Origin: CAYWXK01 sp964462515
GTDB taxonomy: Bacteria; Planctomycetota; Phycisphaerae; Sedimentisphaerales; Anaerobacaceae
NCBI GenBank assembly: GCA_964462515.1
Contig: CAYWXK010000004.1
Coordinates: 1 to 64,000 of the forward strand
Direction: 5' to 3'
DNA: 64,000 bases
How positions within the stretch are numbered: position 1 is the first letter of the stretch; each line of letters begins with the position of its first letter. Shown piece after piece: positions 53,169-62,441 of this stretch. The position numbers and the translations under genes are program-made. The notes below the pieces were generated by a model. That model was not told where the DNA came from, did no database searches, and was given only the letters and a program-made list of their open reading frames with translations.

Positions 53169-53957
53169 TCACTCAGCAATCAGGTAAGGCTGCTCAGGCA
53201 GTTCGCGAATCCAGATGTTACGGAACTGCATTGGGTTGCCGTGGTCCTGGAGACTGATAGGCAGCTTGTCATCGTGGCGGTTGTATTTAGCTATTTGCTT
53301 ATGAGCCGTCAATCCCTTGATTTCAACATTGTTTTGCACGACAACGCCATTGTGCAGGATGGTTACCCTGGCCGGCCGCACACACTTGCCGCTCTCGTCA
53401 AATATGGGACGCAGGAAACTGACATCGTAGCTCTGCCATTCGCCGGGCTTTCGGGAGGCATTAACCAGCGGCGGATACTGGCCATAAATCGAAGCTGCCT
53501 GGCCATCTGCGTAAGTGGGGTTCTTGTATGAATCGAGAATCTGCAATTCGTACGTGCTCATAAGGAACACACCGCTGTTGCCTCGTCCCTGACTGCTGCC
53601 CTCGACCTTTGCCGGTGTTGCCCATTCGATGTGCAACTGGCAATTGCCAAACGATTTTTTTGTATGAATGCCGCCGGTCTTGTTGACCTCCATATAATCC
53701 TTTTCCAGCTTCCATTTCGCGTCACCACCCTTATCGTAGGACCATTCCGAGAGGTCTTTTCCATCGAAAAGAATAATCGCATCGGACGGCGGCTGGCCAA
53801 ATTGTGCGGCTGGAGTGATGACCGGAGGTATCGGACGGTTCGGGTCATGAACGGCGTATTTTTCCTGCTGCTTTTGGGCGTAGCTATTCAGGGCAAGGCA
53901 CAGGGCTACAACAAGCAGAAAAAGAACGACCTTCGTTACTGCTGACTTACCTTTCAT
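53169..53957 (-). CDS. Exported DUF1080 (3-keto-glycoside hydrolase-like) protein
   Basis: 262 residues: signal peptide (about 1-27, LALNSYAQ) and a single DUF1080 sandwich ([79 protein letters not shown]). Unlike the protein at 18375 it has no ThuA domain and no lipobox. Family members hydrolyse 3-keto-disaccharides or bind sugars. It starts 39 bp upstream of the 956-residue propeller gene on the same strand and ends before it, so the two are probably one operon. TTAAGGAG precedes the ATG. Confidence 0.9.
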   Translation of the reverse strand: MKGKSAVTKVVLFLLVVALCLALNSYAQKQQEKYAVHDPNRPIPPVITPAAQFGQPPSDAIILFDGKDLSEWSYDKGGDAKWKLEKDYMEVNKTGGIHTKKSFGNCQLHIEWATPAKVEGSSQGRGNSGVFLMSTYELQILDSYKNPTYADGQAASIYGQYPPLVNASRKPGEWQSYDVSFLRPIFDESGKCVRPARVTILHNGVVVQNNVEIKGLTAHKQIAKYNRHDDKLPISLQDHGNPMQFRNIWIRELPEQPYLIAE

Positions 53958-54084
53958 AACTTTCTCCTTAATTCAATTGAGAATCCAAAACTTTTTCAAT
54001 AAACTCAATACGATTTTAGAACCGTATATAATACAAAATTTGGCTTACAAATTCCAACTGGTTCCAAGAAATTTTCCCAAACAA

Positions 54085-54119
54085 AAAAGTCAGCAAACTT
54101 TCTTTGCTTGCTGACTTTT
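54085..54119 (-). terminator. Rho-independent terminator of the coiled-coil gene
   Basis: Perfect 12-bp arms AAAAGTCAGCAA/TTGCTGACTTTT around an 11-base loop, with six T on the minus strand, 40 bases beyond the stop at 54159. Confidence 0.85.
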
Positions 54120-54158
54120 GGAAAAACATAATTTGTTTTTAGCAGCTTTTAAAAGTTT

Positions 54159-55196
54159 TTAACGCTGTTGGTGCGTAAGTTGTTTTAGTTCTTCAACATC
54201 TTTACGCAGCCGAGTCACTTCCTCACGCAGAAGCTCTATCTGGTGCATAAGCTCCGGCTGGACCGACGGCTGTTTTTTTAGTTCAGGTGGGCCTTTAAGA
54301 CGGCCCTTGAGTGCATTGGCCTCGCGTAAAAGCTCTTCGGCCTGGTCATGCCGGCCTGCTTCTTTTGCTTCTGCGGCGAGGGCGTGCAGACGCTCGATTT
54401 TTTCTTCTGCGACGCGGATTTTGTCCTTGCCGCCTGCTTGTTCAATCTCTTTTGCGATGTTCTGGGCTTTTTCGCGAAGCTCCGCTGCCTCATCGGGCCT
54501 TCCTTCCACCTCGGCTCGCTGGGCGGCTTTTTTAAGCTCGGCAAGCTCTGTGTGTATTTGCTTGATGCGTTCTGCACTCTCCTGCTTTTCCATCCGGGGT
54601 TTTAGACCGCCTGCGGCGGCTTTCAGCTCTTTTGCTTCCGCCAACAGGCGCTCGGCTTTATCCATCTCGCCTCGCTCTTTTGCTTCACGGGCCAACTCCT
54701 GAAGATGAATGAGCTTTTCTTTGAGTTCGACGTGTTTTACTTCCTGGACCTCGCGGTCGCGTGCCTCAAGCTCTCCGGCCAAAACCATAACTTTTTCACG
54801 CAACTGTGCGGCTCTATCGTGCTGACCTTCCTGCTCGGCAAGCTTTGCTGCTTCTTTTAGTTCGGCGATTCTGGCGTGCACTTGTTCCTTCGGTTGTGGC
54901 ATCGGCGGCAGTTCAAATTCGCGCTCTATATTCCGCTGAAGCTCTTCGGCTTCTGCCATAAAGTTCCTTGCCTTTTCTTCGGCCTCGCGCGCCATTAAAC
55001 GCAGCTTCTCGATGCGCTCTTTTGCCTGTTCGAACTCCTGAAGTAGCTGCTGCTCTTTTTCGTCAATGAATCCATCACGGTTGCGGTCAAGGCGTTTTTG
55101 AAACTCGTCTTTTACAGGCATCTTGTCTTGTGCGGTTGAAATGATGCCGAAGGCGAGTGCGCACGCAATTGATAAAATCACTACATTCTTCCACAT
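54159..55196 (-). CDS. Exported EF-hand and coiled-coil repeat protein
   Basis: 345 residues. Signal peptide of about 22 residues, then one EF-hand-like loop at 37-48 (DRNRDGFIDEKE, with acidic or Asn ligands at positions 1, 3, 5, 9, 12). The rest is a charged coiled coil containing four or five imperfect repeats of about 45 residues, each with a short turn: EGQHDRAAQLREK, RGEMDKAERLLAEA, EGRPDEAAELREKA, AGRHDQAEELLREA. A final heptad segment (LLREEVTRLRKDVEELKQL) suggests oligomerisation. Function unknown; calcium-dependent periplasmic scaffolding is a possibility. GGAGG precedes the ATG. Confidence 0.82.
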   Translation of the reverse strand: MWKNVVILSIACALAFGIISTAQDKMPVKDEFQKRLDRNRDGFIDEKEQQLLQEFEQAKERIEKLRLMAREAEEKARNFMAEAEELQRNIEREFELPPMPQPKEQVHARIAELKEAAKLAEQEGQHDRAAQLREKVMVLAGELEARDREVQEVKHVELKEKLIHLQELAREAKERGEMDKAERLLAEAKELKAAAGGLKPRMEKQESAERIKQIHTELAELKKAAQRAEVEGRPDEAAELREKAQNIAKEIEQAGGKDKIRVAEEKIERLHALAAEAKEAGRHDQAEELLREANALKGRLKGPPELKKQPSVQPELMHQIELLREEVTRLRKDVEELKQLTHQQR

Positions 55197-55277
55197 AACT
55201 ATTTACCTCCATTTTTTCCCAAAAAAATTATCTCTCAGCGTAAACCAGGTTCGCTGCAAAAAACAACACTGAGCGTT

Positions 55278-56744
55278 TTAGACCTGCTCAGGCACGACAA
55301 ACGGCTTACGATACGGGCGAGTGAGCAGCTCATTTGCCTTCTGATTATTCACAAACTTCTCGGTCCGGGGGTCGAACTCAAGCTTCGGGCCGAGGCAGTA
55401 AGTACCCTTCGACAAATCAAGGCCTAATGTGCCTTTCACGGTTTGCGTGATTGTCTCCCAGGATTTAGCGATTTCCTCGTGCTTGCCGAGCACGTCGGCC
55501 CTCGTCGTGCCGGCGACCTGCTCGCCAAGCCGGTAAGAAATGTTGCCCAGGTGACAGCACGCCGCCGACAGATGCGCCTCGGTAATGTCAGCGTGGAGGT
55601 CTTCGCGCTTCCGAGAACGCACACAGTGTATGAAGTTCTCAAAGTTGTCGCCGGGACCCATTTTAACATCAACGTCCAGGTCTTCACCCTTGTCCGAACC
55701 CTCAGGATAGAACTTCCCGTTCTTGATAACGCCTTGTTCAAGGAAGAACTCGTTATCGACTTTGGGTGGATACTTCTTACCATCCACACCCGCCCTATCG
55801 ACCAAACCGATGACCTCGAATACGAGCAGCGGCCCGCCAAAGTCCATCACGGTCAGCTGGCAGTTGGGAGTCTGGGCCTGGTCGGTGAACTCCGGATGAC
55901 CGGGCGTCGATTCAACCCAGCGACCGCCCATGCTGATTACGCTCTTGGGCAGCACACTTCCGGGAATCGCCCATCGCGCAATGTCCATTTGATGGACGCC
56001 CTGGTTGCCGATCTCTCCGTTGCCGAAGTCCCAGAACCAGTGCCAGTTGTAGTGAACTATGTTCTCATGGTATGGCTGTTCCGGCGCCGGCCCAAGCCAG
56101 ATATTGAAGTCCAGGTTTTCAGGCGGCTCTCGGGTCGGCTTAAAGCCGATACTCCATCGCCCTTGCCCATTCTTGGAGGCCCACGCCTTGGATACTAACA
56201 GCTTGCCGTACTTGCCGCTGGCGATAGCCGCCACCTGCTTTGCCCAACTACTGCTCGAGCGGCCCTGCGTGCCGTGCTGCACTATTCGCTTATACTTCTC
56301 CGCGGCCTCGACACACTTGCGGCCCTCGAAGATGTTATGGCTGCAGGGCTTCTCAACATAAACGTCCTTACCCGCCTGGCAGGCCAAAATCGTGGCCAGC
56401 GAGTGCCAGTGGTTCGTCGTCGCGATGGATATCGCGTCGATGTCTTTATTGTCCAAAAGCTCGCGGATATCTACGTAGGTATCGACCTTCTTGTTCTTGT
56501 CTGCGAACGGCTTGGCTCCCCGCTCCAAAACCTTCCTGTCCACGTCGCACAACGCCGCTAACCGCACACCGTCCATCTTGTCGAACGCCCCAATGTGCGA
56601 CCCGCCTCGGCCATTTATGCCTACCACGGCCACGCGAATGTCGTCATTGGCACCTCGCACGCGTGAAAATGGGCTTGCCAATGTTAATCCGACGCCGGCT
56701 GCTACAGAACCTTTCAAAAAATCTCGACGTGTAATGTGTTTCAT
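55278..56744 (-). CDS. Tat-exported Gfo/Idh/MocA-family oxidoreductase
   Basis: 488 residues. Tat signal (TRRDFLKGSVAAG), Rossmann motif (VAVVGINGRGGSHIGAF), and EKP in DVYVEKPCSHN. The C-terminal region has FNIWLGPAPEQPYHENIVHYNWHW and GNGEIGNQGVHQMDIARW, a subfamily different from the pair at 19.8-22.5 kb but the same as the one at 62.4 kb in the DFG.G.IG..G block. An insertion (KYPPKVDNEFFLEQGVIKNGKFYPEG) distinguishes it. The ribosome site TAGGAG precedes the ATG. It lies upstream of the EF-hand gene with an 81-bp gap; co-transcription is possible. Confidence 0.92.
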   Translation of the reverse strand: MKHITRRDFLKGSVAAGVGLTLASPFSRVRGANDDIRVAVVGINGRGGSHIGAFDKMDGVRLAALCDVDRKVLERGAKPFADKNKKVDTYVDIRELLDNKDIDAISIATTNHWHSLATILACQAGKDVYVEKPCSHNIFEGRKCVEAAEKYKRIVQHGTQGRSSSSWAKQVAAIASGKYGKLLVSKAWASKNGQGRWSIGFKPTREPPENLDFNIWLGPAPEQPYHENIVHYNWHWFWDFGNGEIGNQGVHQMDIARWAIPGSVLPKSVISMGGRWVESTPGHPEFTDQAQTPNCQLTVMDFGGPLLVFEVIGLVDRAGVDGKKYPPKVDNEFFLEQGVIKNGKFYPEGSDKGEDLDVDVKMGPGDNFENFIHCVRSRKREDLHADITEAHLSAACCHLGNISYRLGEQVAGTTRADVLGKHEEIAKSWETITQTVKGTLGLDLSKGTYCLGPKLEFDPRTEKFVNNQKANELLTRPYRKPFVVPEQV

Positions 56745-56963
56745 TTTTTGTCTCCTACTATTGCATTTGTTTTTTAATCAAGCTACCAAACCTTTCAAAA
56801 GGAATGTGTGTTGACAGTGAAATTAGTAGCTCCGTTTGTAAATCACATAAGCATAAGGATAACAAAAGGCACAGAAAAAGCAAGCGTTTTCTTAAAAATC
56901 AGAAATTCCGCGTTATTCGACGTATAAAATAGGAAAGTTGTCGCAATCTTGCGGCTAAACAGA

Positions 56964-57470
56964 TTAGCGGATGCTTTCTTTTATCGCTCTGGCAACAATA
57001 TAATCCGGCAGCTTTACCAAAGCAGGATTGGATTCATAGCCGGTTATAATACTTTCCTGGGGGAAGGCACCGACTTCGGCAATCAGCTCTTCCGCCAGCG
57101 GGCGTAGATTTTGGTCTGTGAGTCCTATCTGGGACTTGCGGCTCGCTGCCTCAACCAGAGCCCGGAATTCAGAGCGGCTGTCGAACCAGTTAAGCTGCAA
57201 CTCCAGCTTAAAGGCCTCCTGCGCTCGTGTGCGGTCAAAAAGATACTGAATTCCAATCGGATTATAATATTCTATTCTTTCATCTATGAAGGCCAGACAG
57301 GCATCGCAATATGCCGCGAATTTGTCCTCGGTAAAATCCGCAGGCCAGCGTTTTGTAAATTCCTCCTGGAGAAGAATTTTTACTTTTGAGACAAGACTAT
57401 CTTTATTGGCCTGCATCCATTCGTGAAGAGCCTCGTAGTAAGCTTTCAAAAGCAGATTTGTTTCATTCAT
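56964..57470 (-). CDS. Hypothetical protein
   Basis: 168 residues, mostly helical by pattern, without signal peptide or membrane segment. It contains FDRTRAQEAFKLELQLNWFDSRSEFRALVEAA and ends LPDYIVARAIKESIR. I do not recognise the family. The codon pattern and length support a real gene, but the ribosome site is weak (TAATGAAAAACG before the ATG). It is isolated, flanked by a 219-bp gap and a 422-bp gap. Confidence 0.6.
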   Translation of the reverse strand: MNETNLLLKAYYEALHEWMQANKDSLVSKVKILLQEEFTKRWPADFTEDKFAAYCDACLAFIDERIEYYNPIGIQYLFDRTRAQEAFKLELQLNWFDSRSEFRALVEAASRKSQIGLTDQNLRPLAEELIAEVGAFPQESIITGYESNPALVKLPDYIVARAIKESIR

Positions 57471-57658
57471 CGTTTTTCATTATGCCTGCTATCAACAGTT
57501 TTATAGCTTCTCTTGTTGTCGATTGTATCATTGACGATACTCTGACGCCATACCGGTGCAAGTGCTGTGCTTAAGAACAATATCATAACATCTCATTGTT
57601 CTTTGGCAGGAGGCATTTGCCATAATCGCTATTACTTCATTAAGCATACACACAAAAT

Positions 57659-57680
57659 AGGATACCACGTGGGGTATCCT
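57659..57680. repeat. Hairpin
   Basis: Perfect 8-bp arms AGGATACC/GGTATCCT with the palindromic CCACGTGG core overlapping the loop. On the minus strand ATTTTG follows, so a weak terminator is possible. Confidence 0.45.
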
Positions 57681-57741
57681 AATCTCCAAGAGGACAACAA
57701 GTTGGGTCTGCGCCGGTGGGCTTGAAATAATGTCACTCATT

Positions 57742-57775
57742 GTTTATAATACATCCTCGTTTATAATACATCCTC
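57742..57775. repeat. Perfect 17-bp tandem repeat upstream of the propeller gene
   Basis: GTTTATAATACATCCTC occurs twice without spacer, 118-150 bp before the ATG. Each unit contains TATAAT-like TTTATAAT, so it may be a doubled promoter or operator. Confidence 0.55.
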
Positions 57776-57892
57776 GATAAAGATAGATTATCTATGATTC
57801 GTCAAACATAGCAAAGAGACCAGCGTTGAAGTCGCATCAATAGATGCGCGTAAAAGCTGCTTGGTGTGTTTGGAAAAAGGAGAATCAAAGCA

Positions 57893-59422
57893 ATGTTAAT
57901 AGAGAGTAAAAGAACGCTTTTGCAATTATTAACTCCCGTTTTTTTCTACGGCGTATTAGTCAATTCCATTGTTTCGGCGGATGACCAGCCGCAGTGGGGC
58001 CAGCGATATTCCCGCAATATGGTGTCTGCTGAAAAAGGTCTCCCCGAGACCTTTGACCCGGACAGCGGCAAGAATATCAAGTGGGTAGTGCCATTGGGCA
58101 CGGAAACCTACTCAACGCCGGTAGTGAGCGGCGGTAAAGTCCTGATTGGCACCAATAATGACCGCCCTCGCGACCCTCGGCACAAGGGAGACCGCGGTGT
58201 CCTATTGTGCCTTGATGAGAAAGATGGGAGTTTTTGCTGGCAGCTTGTCGTTCCTAAGGTGGGAGGCGACCCATATCTGGATTGGCCTCGAGCCGGTATT
58301 TGTTCGTCGCCTACCGTTGAAGGCGACAGGGTGTATATCGTAAGTAATCGCGGCGAGGTAATGTGTCTCGACCTCAATGGCCAGGCCAACGGCAACGATG
58401 GGCCATACCAGAACGAAGGCCGACATTCGGCACCCGCCGATTTAGAACCAGTGGAGGCGGGTAAGACGGATGCGGACATCATCTGGCTGTTTGATATAGT
58501 TGCCGAGGCGGGAGTCCACCAGCACGATGCAGCACACAGCTCGATTCTGCTGCACGGGCAGTTTCTGTATGTTAACACCAGCAATGGGGTTGACAGCCGA
58601 CATAAAAGTATTGCCGCTCCCAATGCGCCGAGTCTGATTGTGCTCGACAAGACAACGGGGAGGCTTGTAGCGTGTGATGATGGGCGGATTAGTCAACGGA
58701 TATTCCACTGCACCTGGTCGTCGCCGGCGCTGGGCGAAGTCAACGGTCAGACACTTGTTTTTTTCTGCGGCGGTGACGGTGTCTGCTATGCTTTTGAGGC
58801 GCTGAAGGCCCCTCCGGCTGCAGGATTGCCGGAGAAACTTAAAAATGTCTGGCGGTTCGATTGCGACCCTAATGCCCCCAAAGAGAATGTGCAGCAATAC
58901 ATCGGAAACCGCAGCGAAAGCCCGAGTAATATCAAGAGTATGCCGGTTTTTTACAGGAATCGCGTTTATGTTACAGTCGGAGGTGATATCTGGTGGGGGA
59001 AGAATCAGGCCTGGCTAAAGTGCATTGATGCGACTAAGACCGGCAACATTACAAATAATGGCGAAGTTTGGTCATACCCGCTCGAGCAACACTGCTGTTC
59101 AACGCCATCAGTTTATGATAGCCTGGTCTTCGCTGCTGATTGTGGGGGAGTAGTGCACTGTGTTGATGCCGACACCGGCAAACCTTACTGGACTCACCAG
59201 GCCAATGGAGAGATATGGTGTTCTACGCTTGTGGCCGATGGAAAGGTCTATGTCGGCACACGCCGAGGGTATTTTTGGGTATTTGCCGCAAGCAGGGACA
59301 AGAAGGTTATCAGCTCAATTAAGCTGGATAGCTCCATAGCCGGCTCACCTGTCGCTGCCAATGGTGTCCTTTATGTCGCTACAATGAAGAACCTCTACGC
59401 ATTGAAGAGTCCCGCAAAATAG
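57893..59422 (+). CDS. Exported PQQ-binding-like beta-propeller protein
   Basis: 509 residues from the ATG at 57893 (MLIESKRTLL), which has AAAAGGAG 9 bases upstream; an upstream start at 57866 is less supported. Signal peptide to about residue 32 (VSADDQPQW). The body is an eight-bladed PQQ-type propeller (WVVPLGTETYSTPVVSGGKVLIGTNN, CSSPTVEGDRVYIVSNRGEVMCLD, CTWSSPALGEVNGQTLVFFCGGDGVCYAFE, CSTLVADGKVYVGTRRGYFWVF). Alcohol-dehydrogenase catalytic residues were not evident, so a binding or structural role is more likely than PQQ catalysis. Plus strand, in a minus-strand region, followed by the converging rhamnose mutarotase gene. Confidence 0.88.
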   Translation: MLIESKRTLLQLLTPVFFYGVLVNSIVSADDQPQWGQRYSRNMVSAEKGLPETFDPDSGKNIKWVVPLGTETYSTPVVSGGKVLIGTNNDRPRDPRHKGDRGVLLCLDEKDGSFCWQLVVPKVGGDPYLDWPRAGICSSPTVEGDRVYIVSNRGEVMCLDLNGQANGNDGPYQNEGRHSAPADLEPVEAGKTDADIIWLFDIVAEAGVHQHDAAHSSILLHGQFLYVNTSNGVDSRHKSIAAPNAPSLIVLDKTTGRLVACDDGRISQRIFHCTWSSPALGEVNGQTLVFFCGGDGVCYAFEALKAPPAAGLPEKLKNVWRFDCDPNAPKENVQQYIGNRSESPSNIKSMPVFYRNRVYVTVGGDIWWGKNQAWLKCIDATKTGNITNNGEVWSYPLEQHCCSTPSVYDSLVFAADCGGVVHCVDADTGKPYWTHQANGEIWCSTLVADGKVYVGTRRGYFWVFAASRDKKVISSIKLDSSIAGSPVAANGVLYVATMKNLYALKSPAK

Positions 59423-59626
59423 TTGTGTAAATGCTGCCGCAGAAATTTTTTTTGCTTGAAATGGTTGAATCCCAGCTTGTCGGCAAACATATCAATTAAT
59501 CAGTTAACCACTCACTAATTCACCAATTCACCAATTAACTAATCTCCTGCTCCCCTGATAACATGATTGCCTACACCCTGACATCATGGTAAACCGGTCT
59601 CCTTTCCTTTACGCCTTAGTGTCCAG

Positions 59627-60049
59627 TTAATCACAATGAAAAACCTCTTCCATTTTAGCCCACCATTGATTCTCTTTGCGGTTTGGAATTGGGACCTGAA
59701 GTGGGTCAGTATGCCTCCACCATTTCTGAGTCGTTTCGTCCGCAGCCATCTTGACCATATCCATCTCAAAATCATCGCCAGTATATTCGAAATAGCTAAA
59801 CAGGTAGTACTTGCCTTGTTCCAATTCACCGAGGTATATCGTGTAGTTACGAATGTTACACTCTTTGATCTTTTTGAGTACTCCCGCCCAGACGTTTGCA
59901 TGCAGACTCTTATATTCTTCGATACTCTCCGGCTTTATCCCGATGACGCTGCCATAGCGCTGGATTTTTTGCTGCGCGCAGCCGGAGGTCATAATGCAAA
60001 CGGCGAGCAATATTACAGTAACTACCCCAAGTTTAGCTGAACTATCCAT
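59627..60049 (-). CDS. L-rhamnose mutarotase, exported as a lipoprotein
   Basis: 140 residues. A lipoprotein signal (VVTVILLAVCIMTSGC, Cys24) precedes a mutarotase domain with the family pattern IGIKPESIEEYKSLHANVWAGVLKKIKECNIRNYTIYL, where His is the expected acid/base. WWAKMEEVFHCD closes the domain. The ordinary enzyme (RhaM) is cytoplasmic, so the lipobox is unusual. By family it interconverts anomers of L-rhamnose; here it would do so at the membrane surface. Downstream of the SSS symporter on the same strand (171 bp). GGGAG precedes the ATG. Confidence 0.9.
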   Translation of the reverse strand: MDSSAKLGVVTVILLAVCIMTSGCAQQKIQRYGSVIGIKPESIEEYKSLHANVWAGVLKKIKECNIRNYTIYLGELEQGKYYLFSYFEYTGDDFEMDMVKMAADETTQKWWRHTDPLQVPIPNRKENQWWAKMEEVFHCD

Positions 60050-60147
60050 AACAGTGCTCCCTAATGCTAATAGATATTGTTTCTTTTCTGGACGTAGATT
60101 CCCACGTCTTTACAGACATGGCACTTACTATTTCAGGCTTCGCCTGT

Positions 60148-60166
60148 CCAGCAACTCCGTTGCTGG
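60148..60166. repeat. Hairpin between the mutarotase and symporter genes
   Basis: Perfect arms CCAGCAAC/GTTGCTGG around TCC. A second small dyad AGGC-TTC-GCCT lies 10 bp to the left. No T-run. Confidence 0.4.
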
Positions 60167-60220
60167 AAACGGCTCTCACCCCCGCGAAATTAGACGTTGT
60201 TTTTTGCTCGTGTAACGTGC

Positions 60221-61852
60221 TTAAGCAAAGATTGTATATAGCACAACCATCGTAACAAACAATACTGCTGCGAGGAATTTGTAGTTTCCAATGCCCTTCC
60301 AGGCCTCGCCGCGGAAGGCTTCCCTTGGATTGCTCCATACTAACTTTTCGCTCTCGGCAGTATGTTTATGGGGCTTAAACAACGATATAAGAATCAAGGT
60401 TAACGAACACAGTAAAAACAGGTAAAAGCTTGCCATCATAAACGGCACTCTCCATTCGATATATTGTTTAAGCCAATCCTTATCCTTGAACCAGTCAACA
60501 AAGAAGACCGCTAATCCCATAAATGAACCAATCAACAGCGTTGCCATCGCTGCTTTATCACTTGCTCGCCGCCAAAATACTCCGAAGAGAAATACCGTTG
60601 TGATTGGTGGGGCAACGTAGCAGATTAGCGTATTGATTCCTTGGAAGATGCTTTCATAATGGCTGATAAAAGGTGACCATACAATAGCAGCAAGCATCGC
60701 TATTAAGGTAACGATGCGGCCGACAGTCACTAATGTTCCATCGGAAGTTTCCGGGCGACATCGCTTATAAATATCATAGCAAAACAATGTGGCTATGGAG
60801 TTCAGTGCTCCCGAAACAGTGCTCATTAATGCTGCCAGAAGTGCTGCACCAACTACTCCTTTGAGTCCGATGGGCAATAGATGACTCACCATAAAGGCAT
60901 AAGTATCCGCCGAATCAGTCAGCTCATCGGGCAGTTTGCCCTGATTGATTAGTCCCAGGCAAGTAAGACCCGGCAGTACGAAGATGAATACGGGCAGGAT
61001 TTTGATAAAGCCGGCAAATAACGGCCCAACCCGTGCATGGTTTTCACTCTTGGCACCCAGTACTCGCTGAACAATTGTCTGATCAGCACACCAGTACCAG
61101 ATACCAATGACCGGATAGCCTAAGAAAACAGAATACCATGGTAGGCCCGATGGGTCACCGTGTGGCCGCAGAACCGTTAGCTTGACTGGCTCGACACTCG
61201 AAATCAAGCCCGACCAGCCGCCTGCATGATATAGGCCAATTACTGTTACACAGACTGCTCCAAACACGAGAACAATGGTCTGAATCGACTCGGTCACAAC
61301 CACAGCCAGTAAGCCTCCGATGATGGTGTAAAGACCTGTCAGCACCGCAATAAGGATAATGCTTATCATAATATTGATGCCGAACATGCTCCGCAGTACC
61401 ACAGCACCGGCATAAAGAGAGAAACCAATGTGTATGACAATAGCTGAAACGATTGACACAAACGCAAGCCAATCACGACAAGCGCGGCTGTACCGCTTCT
61501 CAAGAAAATCAGGTAGTGTTGGCACATTAGCACGCAGGTAGAAAGGTGCAAAGAAGAATGCCAGGATAATCAAAGTAAATACCGCCATCCATTCGAAGTT
61601 GCCATAGACCAGACCGTTCTTGTACCCTTCCTGCGCTAACCCAACCAGATGTACGGTTGAAATATTCGTTGAGAATAAAGCTAAACCGATAAAAGGCCAA
61701 GTCAATTTCCGGCCTGCAAGAAAATACCCATGCCCTTTTTCTGTGCGGCGCCGGCCAAAACCAGCCAAACAGCCCACAGCCACAATAGTGGCCAGATAAA
61801 TAATTATTATGGTCGAATCGAGCGGACTGATAGTCACTTCTGCGATAATCAT
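60221..61852 (-). CDS. Sodium/solute symporter (SSS family, SGLT-like)
   Basis: 543 residues with about 14 membrane helices. Family landmarks: YFLAGRKLTWPFIGLALFSTNIS, an LPDFLEKRYSR segment, WCADQTIVQRVLGAKSENHARVGPLFAGF and AALLAALMSTVSGALNSIATLFCYDIY (the sodium site region). The SGLT-like branch takes up sugars with sodium. Co-location with an L-rhamnose mutarotase lipoprotein suggests rhamnose or a related deoxy sugar as substrate, by inference. It starts with a weak ribosome site, GAAGAAATAG. Confidence 0.92.
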   Translation of the reverse strand: MIIAEVTISPLDSTIIIIYLATIVAVGCLAGFGRRRTEKGHGYFLAGRKLTWPFIGLALFSTNISTVHLVGLAQEGYKNGLVYGNFEWMAVFTLIILAFFFAPFYLRANVPTLPDFLEKRYSRACRDWLAFVSIVSAIVIHIGFSLYAGAVVLRSMFGINIMISIILIAVLTGLYTIIGGLLAVVVTESIQTIVLVFGAVCVTVIGLYHAGGWSGLISSVEPVKLTVLRPHGDPSGLPWYSVFLGYPVIGIWYWCADQTIVQRVLGAKSENHARVGPLFAGFIKILPVFIFVLPGLTCLGLINQGKLPDELTDSADTYAFMVSHLLPIGLKGVVGAALLAALMSTVSGALNSIATLFCYDIYKRCRPETSDGTLVTVGRIVTLIAMLAAIVWSPFISHYESIFQGINTLICYVAPPITTVFLFGVFWRRASDKAAMATLLIGSFMGLAVFFVDWFKDKDWLKQYIEWRVPFMMASFYLFLLCSLTLILISLFKPHKHTAESEKLVWSNPREAFRGEAWKGIGNYKFLAAVLFVTMVVLYTIFA

Positions 61853-61886
61853 AAAACTATTTCTTCGTCATCTTCATCAACCACTC

Positions 61887-62171
61887 TCACGTTCTTTTAT
61901 CGCCTCGAATACGGCGGCGATATTCTCCGGCAAAACCAACGGGAAGGATATTGTGCACTGTGCTGAAAATAAACTTGCCGCCGGATCGGCTGGATTGATA
62001 GCCATTTGTAATAGTCAGGCCATTTATGACCGAGTTGGAATTATCACCGCTGTGGAAATAGAATCCTCGTCCGTCACCCTCACAGTCGATTACTGTTTCA
62101 GCGATTATATAGTCGTCTTCCGGCCAAACACTTCGGATAGTCACAGCCTTACCCTTAAAATCGATGCACAT
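61887..62171 (-). pseudogene. Decayed fragment of a right-handed beta-helix repeat protein
   Basis: The segment MCIDFKGKAVTIRSVWPED...VIDCEGDGRGFYFHSGDNSNSVINGLTITNGYQ has the inserted repeats of large planctomycete beta-helix (parallel beta-helix repeat) surface proteins, where FKGKAVTIRS opens and GLTITNGY closes a coil. A stop codon lies 12 codons upstream in the same frame (TAA), and after NGY the sequence loses the pattern (RRRIRGDKRT), so only a fragment remains. It starts 34 bp before the symporter start on the same strand. Confidence 0.65.
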
Positions 62172-62441
62172 TATGACATTGATATATTCAATTATACCAT
62201 TTTAGTCAGTCAATGAAATCTGACGCCCTGTTTTTCGTCCGCCGATGTCTCATCGAACAGTGGAATAATAAGAAAAAACCAATACCCTTACCAGAAATCA
62301 CCGGACTACGCCGAACTCCCTTACCATACCACAATAAAAACAAAAAACTCTTGAGTTCCACAATTGTTTTGTCTATTCTGTTAGCATTATGAAAGTTACA
62401 TTGCTCATCGTTATAGTGACAAAAAGTTAAGGAGATAACAA

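Larger units (their letters stand above)
57471..57892. other. 422-bp gap before the propeller gene
   Basis: Contains a hairpin (57659-57680) and a 17-bp tandem repeat (57742-57775), followed by the ribosome site AAAGGAG. A minus-strand 70-codon ORF (57528-57740) crosses the hairpin and lacks a ribosome site, so it is not counted as a gene. Confidence 0.6.

Noticed and set aside
57528..57740. 70-codon minus-strand ORF as a gene
   Set aside because: It crosses a hairpin, has no ribosome site and no family features.
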